Below, in pieces: positions 1 to 5,384 of a DNA stretch of 6,372 bases (its first letter is position 1; the number at the start of each line of letters is the position of its first letter). Position numbers and translations under genes: made by a program. The notes below the pieces were generated by a model. That model was given only the letters and a program-made list of their open reading frames with translations. It did no database searches and was not told the origin of the DNA. The DNA is from an uncultured Oscillospiraceae bacterium. Lineage in GTDB: Bacteria; Bacillota; Clostridia; Oscillospirales; Oscillospiraceae. The DNA lies in contig CAJTPV010000073.1 of assembly GCA_910578505.1 (NCBI GenBank), forward strand, positions 1 through 6,372, in the 5' to 3' direction.

Positions 1-37
1 GGGGAGCTGGCACGCGAAGCGTGACTGAGGGGTCCCC
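1..37. repeat. Truncated short structured element, probably a dispersed intergenic repeat
   Basis: The first 37 bases contain a perfect 5-bp hairpin (CACGC at 11-15, GAA loop, GCGTG at 19-23). It is enclosed by a second complementary pair, GGGGA at 1-5 with TCCCC at 33-37. The pattern GGGGAGCT, small hairpin, GACTGAGGGG resembles short dispersed intergenic repeats that I recall as common in Oscillospiraceae and Faecalibacterium genomes. That resemblance is from memory; only one copy is visible here. The left end is cut by the window, so its full extent is unknown. Confidence 0.5.
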
Positions 38-42
38 GCATT

Positions 43-72
43 CTGGCACATTTTTTCGCCCGCGAGTATAAT
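43..72 (+). promoter_or_regulatory. Promoter-like sequence pointing right (CTGGCA / TATAAT)
   Basis: A perfect consensus -10 hexamer TATAAT lies at 67-72. A 4-of-6 match to the -35 consensus, CTGGCA, lies at 43-48, with an 18-bp spacer. A start would fall near base 79. No convincing reading frame follows on the plus strand; instead there are two hairpins (105-124 and 144-190). It could therefore drive a short untranslated RNA, or be a chance match in an AT-rich gap. Confidence 0.3.
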
Positions 73-104
73 TGTTTTAATCAGAACGACGCATTGGATT
101 ATGC

Positions 105-124
105 ACGCAGAAGCAAGTCTGCGT
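105..124. repeat. Perfect 7-bp inverted repeat (hairpin)
   Basis: ACGCAGA at 105-111 pairs perfectly with TCTGCGT at 118-124 across a 6-base loop. On the plus strand it is followed by a short A-rich stretch (ATAAAAAA). It lies about 25 bases after the promoter-like TATAAT and 20 bases before the larger inverted repeat. It may be part of a small structured RNA or of the putP 3' region. No function can be assigned from the sequence. Confidence 0.4.
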
Positions 125-143
125 ATAAAAAACAAGATACATT

Positions 144-190
144 CATAAGGAGATTTGCCTTTCCCTTCCTTTTCGGCAAATCTCCTTATG
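144..190 (-). terminator. Perfect 16-bp inverted repeat, probable 3' end of the putP transcript
   Basis: Bases 144-159 (CATAAGGAGATTTGCC) are perfectly complementary to 175-190, giving a 16-bp stem with a 15-base loop that is all pyrimidine on the plus strand. It lies 84 bp past the putP stop. Read on the minus strand, the stem is followed after about nine bases by a run of six T's (TTGTTTTTTATA). The displaced T-run makes it a less than classical intrinsic terminator. The plus-strand side is also T-rich (TTATGTTTATG), so it could work in both directions. No other strong hairpin lies between putP and the window edge in the putP direction. Confidence 0.5.
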
Positions 191-274
191 TTATGTTTAT
201 GATGTTGTGTTTTACGCGAGATTTTGATTCTGGCTGCTTTTTACCGCCTCTTTTTTCCCGTATCGGCAGAGCCG

Positions 275-1810
275 TTACATGCGCTGTACGTCCTCGAAGA
301 CCTTCTCGATCTCCTTCTCGGGCGCGCCCGTCAGCAGGCTCACCGCCACAATGGCGATAGAGGCGGCGATAAAGGCCGGCAGCAGCTCATAGATGGCCCA
401 CGCGCCGCCCATCGGCGCAATCAGGTACTTCCAGACGAAGACCATCACGCTGCCCACGAGCATACCGGCCAGCGCCCCCTGGCGGTTGGACCGCTTCCAG
501 AACAGCGCAAAGAGCATCACCGGTCCGAAGGCCGCGCCGAAGCCCGCCCAGGCAAAGGACACCACCCGGAATACGGAGCTGTTGGGGTCCCAGGCCAGCG
601 CTACGCCGATGACGGCGATGGCGACAACGGTTCCGCGGGCCGCCAGCATGGAGGTCTTCTGGCTCATCTTGATGCCGAAGAACTCCTCCATCAGATTCTG
701 GGACACGCTGGAGGCGGCGGTCAGCAGCTGGGAGTCGGCGGTGGACATGGTGGCCGCCAGAATACCCGCCAGGATCACGCCGGCCACCAGGGCAAAGAAT
801 ACGCCGCCCTTGGCCATCAGGTCCGACATCTGGATGACAACGGTCTCAGACTCCGCGCTGGTGGGCAGGAAGGGAATCTTCCCCGCCGCGGAGACGCTGC
901 GGCCCACAATGCCGATGAGAATCGCCACGAACATGGAGATCACCACCCACACGGAGGCGATGCGGCGGGAGACCTTCAGCTTCTCCTCGTCCTCAATGGC
1001 CATAAAGCGCAGCAGGATGTGGGGCATGCCGAAATAGCCCAGGCCCCAGGCCAGGGTGGAGACGATGGGCAGAGCGCCGAAGGAGGCCGCTGTGCCGGCG
1101 GCGTTATCGTAGCCCTGGGTCAGGTCGAGATAGCCGGGCAGAGCGGAGGCGTTGGCCGCCACCGCGTCCCAGCCGCCCGCTTCCCGGATGCCGAAGACGA
1201 TGATGATGACCAGCGCGATGCTCATCACGATGCTCTGCACCAGGTCTGTGGTGGACACCGCCAAAAAGCCGCCCAGCACCGTATAGCCAATGATGACCAG
1301 TGCGCCCACAATCATGGCCGCATGGTAGTCCACCCCCAGCAGGCTGTTGAACAGCGTGCCCACGGCCTTGAAGCCGGAGGCGGTGTAGGGGACGAAAAAG
1401 ATCAGGATGATGACCGCGGCAATGCAGGCCAGAATATGGCGCTTGTCGCCGTAGCGGCGGGAGAAGAAGTCCGGGATGGTGATGGCCCCGGTGACGGCGG
1501 AATAGCGGCGCAGCCGCTTGGCTACAATCAGCCAGTTGAGGTAGGTGCCCACGGCCAGGCCGATGACGGTCCAGCCCACCTCAGCCACGCCGCAGAGATA
1601 GGCCAGGCCGGGCAGGCCCATCAGCAGATAGCTGCTCATGTCGGACGCCTCGGCGCTCATGGCGGTGACGACGGGACCCAGGCTGCGTCCGCCCAGGTAG
1701 AAGTCGCTGGAGGTAGCGCCGCCGGCCCGGTTGAAGAAGAGGCCGATGCCGATCATCGCGATCAGATAGATGCCAATGGACAGGATAATGCAGATTTGTG
1801 CGGTAGTCAT
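275..1810 (-). CDS. putP: Sodium/proline symporter (PutP family, solute:sodium symporter)
   Basis: Encodes a 511-residue inner-membrane Na+-coupled transporter of the SSS family, most like PutP, which imports L-proline (the E. coli protein is about 500 residues, so this is full length). Visible family signatures are GGRSLGP (41-47); SAEASDMSSYLLMGLPG in TM2 (52-68), with D57 matching the essential Na+-site Asp of PutP; LAWGLGYFGMPHI (253-265), the substrate-site region with W255 and Y259; and ILAATMSTADSQLL (350-363), with S356 and T357 matching the Na+-ligand Ser/Thr pair. Hydrophobic segments run throughout and the C-terminal tail is short and charged. The start at 1810 is chosen because AAAGGAGAG (1820-1828) precedes it and TTAQICIILSIGIYLI begins TM1; the in-frame extension upstream is not protein-like. 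One oddity is Met262 where E. coli PutP has Gln (FGQPHI). Proline is the likely substrate, but a related solute is possible. It lies 194 bp downstream of the TetR gene on the same strand. Confidence 0.94.
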   Translation of the reverse strand: MTTAQICIILSIGIYLIAMIGIGLFFNRAGGATSSDFYLGGRSLGPVVTAMSAEASDMSSYLLMGLPGLAYLCGVAEVGWTVIGLAVGTYLNWLIVAKRLRRYSAVTGAITIPDFFSRRYGDKRHILACIAAVIILIFFVPYTASGFKAVGTLFNSLLGVDYHAAMIVGALVIIGYTVLGGFLAVSTTDLVQSIVMSIALVIIIVFGIREAGGWDAVAANASALPGYLDLTQGYDNAAGTAASFGALPIVSTLAWGLGYFGMPHILLRFMAIEDEEKLKVSRRIASVWVVISMFVAILIGIVGRSVSAAGKIPFLPTSAESETVVIQMSDLMAKGGVFFALVAGVILAGILAATMSTADSQLLTAASSVSQNLMEEFFGIKMSQKTSMLAARGTVVAIAVIGVALAWDPNSSVFRVVSFAWAGFGAAFGPVMLFALFWKRSNRQGALAGMLVGSVMVFVWKYLIAPMGGAWAIYELLPAFIAASIAIVAVSLLTGAPEKEIEKVFEDVQRM

Positions 1811-1819
1811 GTACTCACT

Positions 1820-1859
1820 CTCTCCTTTGAAGATTTTCGAAGCGGGTCTCATCATACCA
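1820..1859 (-). promoter_or_regulatory. putP extended -10 promoter and ribosome binding site
   Basis: On the minus strand an extended -10, TGG then TATGAT (1859-1851), lies about 40 bp upstream of the putP ATG. The -35 position at 17 bp spacing (1879-1874, TTTCGT) matches poorly, so the TGn element or an activator probably compensates. The strong Shine-Dalgarno AAAGGAGAG (1828-1820) decides the start at 1810. In between, bases 1825-1842 can form a 7-bp stem with one mismatch and a 4-base loop; its 3' arm overlaps the first bases of the Shine-Dalgarno. Confidence 0.55.
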
Positions 1860-1882
1860 CACTTATCACAAGAACGAAATAC

Positions 1883-1908
1883 AGAATGATGAATAGAATT
1901 CATTCTAT
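1883..1908. promoter_or_regulatory. Overlapping inverted repeats, candidate operator upstream of putP
   Basis: Two perfect dyads share the same bases. AGAATGA (1883-1889) pairs with TCATTCT (1900-1906) across 10 bases. ATAGAAT (1893-1899) pairs with ATTCTAT (1902-1908) across 2 bases. They lie just upstream of the putP -35 position, where regulators commonly bind. The neighbouring TetR-family protein is the obvious candidate ligand, but this is inference. The region is AT-rich, so chance symmetry is more likely than in GC-rich DNA. Confidence 0.4.
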
Positions 1909-2004
1909 ACGATATTGCAGAAAAGGAGAAAAATCTCATCAATAAAAGGCGCTGCCGAGCAGACGAAATACTAGAATTGCTATCATTTAGAAAGCAAAAC
2001 TTTT

Positions 2005-2595
2005 TTAAACGCCCGACCGGTAGCTCTCCAGAAACCTGGGGGTAACGGTATCCGTATAGGCGGACAGGGAGTACTCGCCGCCGCACAGACACCAGTCGTA
2101 CAGCAGAGCCCGCTCCCAGAGGGCGTAGGCCTTGACGATGTCGCTGACCGTGCAGTCGGCGCGGAGCTGGCCTGCCCGCTGGCCCTCGCCGATGATTTGG
2201 CGCAGGAGCTTGAAATAGGTGCGGTTGCGGTCCAGCAGGTGCTTTTCTCCGCGAGCCAGCAGCTGGGTGGACAGCAGCCGGGACAGCAGGTCCAGAGAGA
2301 CGCCGGAGTCGATCATGAGAAACAGCTCATGGTTGAGGTAGATGAGCTTGTCCACAGCGTCCAGAGCCGGGTCCATGGTATCCTTCAGCTCCTCGTATTT
2401 TTCGTCAAATACATTGGCAAGGGTCCCCAGCAGGGCGTCCTTGCCGTCGAAGTAGTGGTAGAAGGAACCCTTGGAGGTCTCGGATTCAAAAACGATGTCC
2501 TCCACGGTGGTCTCGTCATATCCCTGCTCATAAAACAGCCGCCAGGCGGCGGATATGATGCGGCCCTTGGTGTTGCGGGAGTTTTTTCTCGGCAT
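2005..2595 (-). CDS. TetR/AcrR family transcriptional regulator
   Basis: Encodes a complete 196-residue repressor-type protein, typical in length for TetR regulators. The N-terminal DNA-binding domain is clear: TKGRIISAAWRLFYEQGYDETTVEDI (9-34), followed by the recognition-helix region SETSKGSFYHYFDGKDALL (38-56), with the hallmark GSFYHYF. The rest (about 60-196) is helical and divergent, as expected of the ligand-binding and dimerisation domain, so the ligand cannot be read. The start at 2595 is chosen because AAGGAGG stands 9 bases upstream and a good promoter (2630-2658) lies just beyond; the in-frame extension upstream would run across that promoter. It is divergent from feoAB and co-directional with putP, with 194 bp between its stop and the putP start. 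It may control putP, the feo gene or itself; TetR proteins usually act on adjacent genes. No strong terminator separates it from putP, so some readthrough is possible. Confidence 0.92.
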   Translation of the reverse strand: MPRKNSRNTKGRIISAAWRLFYEQGYDETTVEDIVFESETSKGSFYHYFDGKDALLGTLANVFDEKYEELKDTMDPALDAVDKLIYLNHELFLMIDSGVSLDLLSRLLSTQLLARGEKHLLDRNRTYFKLLRQIIGEGQRAGQLRADCTVSDIVKAYALWERALLYDWCLCGGEYSLSAYTDTVTPRFLESYRSGV

Positions 2596-2629
2596 GGGCG
2601 CGGCCTCCTTTTCGATGATTCCGGCCCTT

Positions 2630-2658
2630 ACTATACCATATCCTGTCTCTGAATGCAA
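2630..2658 (-). promoter_or_regulatory. Promoter of the TetR-family gene
   Basis: On the minus strand TTGCAT (2658-2653) is followed by exactly 17 bp and then TATAGT (2635-2630), with TGG just before the -10 (extended -10). Transcription would start near 2623, giving a leader of about 28 bases with the Shine-Dalgarno AAGGAGG. The whole arrangement fits a housekeeping sigma-A promoter well. It faces away from the feo promoter; the two -35 elements are 57 bp apart. Confidence 0.7.
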
Positions 2659-2702
2659 ATATTGGCCGGCGTGACTGCTGCCGCAAAAGAGTTTGTCGGG
2701 AC

Positions 2703-2721
2703 TTACAAGATATGCTTGCAA
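2703..2721. promoter_or_regulatory. Imperfect dyad overlapping the feo -35, candidate operator
   Basis: TTACAAG (2703-2709), a 5-base spacer, then CTTGCAA (2715-2721) form a 7-bp inverted repeat with one mismatch. Its right arm covers the feo -35 hexamer (2716-2721), so a bound protein would block RNA polymerase. It does not resemble the classical Fur box (GATAATGATAATCATTATC type) or the DtxR/IdeR consensus as I know them. The binder could be the divergent TetR protein or an iron regulator of another type. Low to moderate confidence because the arms are short. Confidence 0.3.
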
Positions 2722-2745
2722 CCATCCTGACCTTTGTGCTATACT
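2716..2745 (+). promoter_or_regulatory. Promoter of the feoAB fusion gene
   Basis: TTGCAA (2716-2721), an 18-bp spacer and TATACT (2740-2745) form a sigma-A-type promoter, with TGC directly before the -10 (extended -10). Transcription would start near 2752 and give a leader of about 58 bases. The leader ends in the Shine-Dalgarno AGAGGAGG (2794-2801), 8 bases before the ATG at 2810. This promoter excludes the longer in-frame start at 2693, which would lie upstream of it. Confidence 0.65.
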
Positions 2746-2809
2746 GTTGGACAATCACAATGACACCTCTGCCGCATTGGGCGGCGGAAGCGGAGAGGAG
2801 GCGTTCCTA

Positions 2810-5272
2810 ATGGGAACGAGAGCAGAGACTGTGACGTTGGACCAGCTGCCGGTGGGCGGCACGGGCGTGATTGAACAGGTAGGCAATCAGCGGGGCGCGG
2901 TGAAGCGGCGGCTGGTGGACATGGGCCTGACGCCGGGCACCGCTGTCAAGCTGGTGAAGATGGCCCCCTTCGGGGACCCGATGGAGCTGCATCTGCGGGG
3001 CTATGAGCTGAGCCTGCGCAAGGAGGACGCGGCCCAGATCCAGGTCAGGCTGACATCCGGGGAGGCGGCGGGGCCGGACGCGGTGTCGGAGAGCGCCTAC
3101 CACCTGGGCAGCACCTGTCACGGCGACTGCGCCCACTGCGCCATGGGCTGCTCCAACCCCAGGGACCTGGAGGCCATGCACCGGGCCCACCAGCACGAGC
3201 AGCGCCAGCACCCCAGCACCTATGACCCCCGCGCCCACGACACCCGCCAATGGAAGGTGGCCCTGGTGGGCAACCCCAACTGCGGGAAAACCACCCTGTT
3301 CAACGCCCTTACCGGCTCCAACCAGTACGTGGGCAACTGGCCGGGGGTAACGGTGGAGAAAAAGGAGGGCATCGCCAAGCTGGGCGAGCTGAGCTTCACG
3401 GTGGTGGACCTGCCGGGCATTTACTCCCTGTCCCCCTATTCCATGGAGGAGATGGTGGCCCGGAAGTTCATCATCGAGGAGCAGCCGGATGCCATCATCG
3501 ATATTGTGGACGCCACCAATCTGGAGCGGAACCTGTATCTGACCATGCAGCTTTTGGAGCTGGAGCGGCCGGTGGTGCTGGCGGTGAACTTCATGGACGA
3601 GGTGGAGAAAAAGGGGGACGCCATCGACTGCGGCCGGCTCTCGGCCCAGCTGGGGGTACCGGTGGTGCCCATCTCCGCCCGTGACAACGTGAATATCGAC
3701 CGCCTGGTCCAGGAGGCCCACCGGCAGATGCACACGGGCCTGACCGTGGAGCCGGACGACCTGTACGACGACTTTACCCACGCCATCCACCACCGCATCG
3801 GCGAGCTGATCCACGACCGGGCCTACGCCGTGGGCATCCCGGCCCACTGGGCGGCCATCAAGCTGCTGGCGGGGGACGAGGAGGTGGCCAAGGACCTGGG
3901 GCTCAATGAGGCCACCATCCGGCGCATCGACCAGATTGCGGCGGAGTATGAGGCCCAGAGCGAGCTGGGGGACCGGGAGACGCTGCTGGCCGACAGCCGG
4001 TACCGCTTTGTGGAGCGTGTGGTCCGGGTCTCCGTGCGCAAGAAGAACCGGGAGGGGGAGCGCACGGTCACTGAGCGCATCGACGCGGTGGCCACGGATA
4101 AGTATCTGGCGATCCCGCTGTTTCTGGCCATGATGCTGGTGGTGTTCCTGGTGACCTTCAGCGGGCCGGGGGCGTGGCTGTCCGACGGCATTGCGTGGCT
4201 GGTGGAGGAGGCAATCTGTCCCGGCGTGGCGGGGTGGCTGTCGGCCATCGGCGCGCCGGGCTGGCTGGGCGGATTGCTGGTGGACGGCTTGATTGCCGGC
4301 GTGGGCGGGGTGCTGACGTTCCTGCCTATGATCGCGCTGCTGTTCCTGTTCCTGTCCATGCTGGAGGACAGCGGGTATATGGCCCGGGCGGCCTTTGTGA
4401 TGGACCGGACCCTGCGCCACTTCGGTCTGTCCGGCAAGGCGTTCATCCCCATGCTGATGGGCTTTGGCTGCACAGTGCCCGCCGTGATGGGAGCGCGGAC
4501 CATGGAAAATGAAAAGGACCGGCGGATGACGATTCTGCTGGTGCCGTTCATGTCCTGCGGGGCCCGCCTGCCCATATACGGCCTGATGACCGCCGCGTTT
4601 TTTCCGGCCCATGCGGGGCTGGTGGTGTTTGGACTGTACCTGCTGGGCCCGCTGATGGCCATTATGTCCGGGCTGATTCTGAAGGGACGGCTGTTTCGGG
4701 GGGAACCGGCGCCGTTTTTGCTGGAGCTGCCGCCCTACCGGATGCCCACGCTGAAAAACATCTGGCTCCACGTGTGGGAGCGGGTGCGGGACTTTCTGGC
4801 CCGTGCGGGGACCATTATCGCCGCCATGAGTGTGCTGGTCTGGTTTCTGCAGAGCTTTGGTCCGGACCTGCATATGGTGGAGGACACGGCGGACAGTATC
4901 CTGGCGCTGATTGGCGGCTTCATCGCGCCGGTCTTCGCGCCCATGGGCTTTGGCGTATGGCAGGCGGCGGTGGCGCTGCTGACGGGATTGATTGCCAAGG
5001 AGGCGGTGGTCAGCTCCATGAGCCTGTTCTACGGCTTCAGCCTGACGGACTACGCCGCCGCAGGCGCGGCGATGGCGGCCACATTTTCCCCGGCGGCGGC
5101 GCTGGCGTTCCTGGTCTTCTGCGCCCTGTATACGCCCTGCGTGGCGGCTATTGCCACCATCCGCCGGGAGATGGGCAGCCGGAGCTGGACGGCGCTGACG
5201 CTGGTGTGGCAGCTGGGGGTGGCGTGGCTGGCGTCCTTCGCGGCCTACCGGCTGGCGGTGCTGTTCCTGTAA
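2810..5272 (+). CDS. feoB: FeoA-FeoB fusion, ferrous iron transporter
   Basis: Encodes an 820-residue fusion for Fe2+ uptake at the cytoplasmic membrane. Residues about 7-80 are a FeoA (SH3-like) domain, including GNQRGAVKRRLVDMGLTPGT and LHLRGYELSLRKEDA. Residues 81-147 are a linker with a Cys cluster (C103, C107, C110, C114) and many His. The FeoB G domain starts at 148: G1 GNPNCGKTT (154-162), G2 Thr in NWPGVTVE (176-183), G3 DLPG (200-203), G4 NFMD (260-263), G5 near PISA (287-290). A helical GDI-type region follows. The membrane permease runs from about 432 to 820 and has both gate motifs, GFGCTVPAVMGAR (551-563) and MSCGARLPIYG (581-591), plus AKEAVVSSMSLFYG (729-742) and CALYTPC (771-777). 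Separate FeoA and FeoB are about 75 and 770 residues, so nothing is missing. Fusions of this order are known in anaerobic Firmicutes and Bacteroidetes. The gene stands alone with its own promoter, divergent from the TetR gene; no FeoC is seen. Confidence 0.97.
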   Translation: MGTRAETVTLDQLPVGGTGVIEQVGNQRGAVKRRLVDMGLTPGTAVKLVKMAPFGDPMELHLRGYELSLRKEDAAQIQVRLTSGEAAGPDAVSESAYHLGSTCHGDCAHCAMGCSNPRDLEAMHRAHQHEQRQHPSTYDPRAHDTRQWKVALVGNPNCGKTTLFNALTGSNQYVGNWPGVTVEKKEGIAKLGELSFTVVDLPGIYSLSPYSMEEMVARKFIIEEQPDAIIDIVDATNLERNLYLTMQLLELERPVVLAVNFMDEVEKKGDAIDCGRLSAQLGVPVVPISARDNVNIDRLVQEAHRQMHTGLTVEPDDLYDDFTHAIHHRIGELIHDRAYAVGIPAHWAAIKLLAGDEEVAKDLGLNEATIRRIDQIAAEYEAQSELGDRETLLADSRYRFVERVVRVSVRKKNREGERTVTERIDAVATDKYLAIPLFLAMMLVVFLVTFSGPGAWLSDGIAWLVEEAICPGVAGWLSAIGAPGWLGGLLVDGLIAGVGGVLTFLPMIALLFLFLSMLEDSGYMARAAFVMDRTLRHFGLSGKAFIPMLMGFGCTVPAVMGARTMENEKDRRMTILLVPFMSCGARLPIYGLMTAAFFPAHAGLVVFGLYLLGPLMAIMSGLILKGRLFRGEPAPFLLELPPYRMPTLKNIWLHVWERVRDFLARAGTIIAAMSVLVWFLQSFGPDLHMVEDTADSILALIGGFIAPVFAPMGFGVWQAAVALLTGLIAKEAVVSSMSLFYGFSLTDYAAAGAAMAATFSPAAALAFLVFCALYTPCVAAIATIRREMGSRSWTALTLVWQLGVAWLASFAAYRLAVLFL

Positions 5273-5384
5273 GAAAAAGCAGAGTTTGCGGAATATCAAG
5301 CAGCTGTAAACCAAGTCAATGCCCGGTTTGGGACAGATATTGAGTTATATGGCTGTCCAGTCGACGCAACGGCGGAAGAGTTCA
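5273..5384 (+). pseudogene. Possible start-less remnant of an unidentified gene
   Basis: Directly after the feo TAA, and in the same frame, the bases read as a protein-like stretch: EKAEFAEYQAAVNQVNARFG followed by TDIELYGCPVDATAEEFSL. There is no ATG, GTG or TTG in frame, so it cannot be a complete gene. The frame stays open to a TGA at 5444-5446, but from about 5382 it overlaps the permease gene on the other strand. Third codon positions are poorer in G and C than in feoB, suggesting a different origin. I do not recognise the family. It could be the tail of a gene deleted or disrupted by recombination, or plain intergenic DNA that happens to read well. The stretch also holds an inverted repeat, GGACAG (5331-5336) with CTGTCC (5353-5358), without a T-run, so no clear feo terminator is visible. 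Confidence 0.3.

Noticed and set aside
224..1945. Long open frame on the plus strand opposite putP (573 codons)
   Set aside because: Its translation is rich in Gly, His, Gln, Ala and Asp in a pattern typical of antisense frames in GC-rich genes, with no recognisable domain. The opposite strand encodes a clear PutP.
1811..2092. N-terminal extension of putP up to 2092
   Set aside because: It would cross the promoter, the candidate operator and the end of the TetR gene. The residues are not protein-like, and a strong ribosome site sits just before 1810.
2693..2809. Upstream start for the feo fusion at 2693
   Set aside because: The extension spans the -35/-10 promoter at 2716-2745 and lacks homology to FeoA. 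AGAGGAGG at the right distance supports ATG 2810.
2807..5314. Very long open frame on the minus strand opposite the feo fusion (835 codons)
   Set aside because: It is an antisense shadow caused by GC-rich third positions. The product is a His/Gln/Pro/Arg-rich string without membrane or domain features, while the plus strand has every FeoA and FeoB motif.
5331..5358. Feo terminator from the inverted repeat GGACAG/CTGTCC
   Set aside because: The loop is long, the stem is only 6 bp with weak inner pairing, and no T-run follows on either strand.
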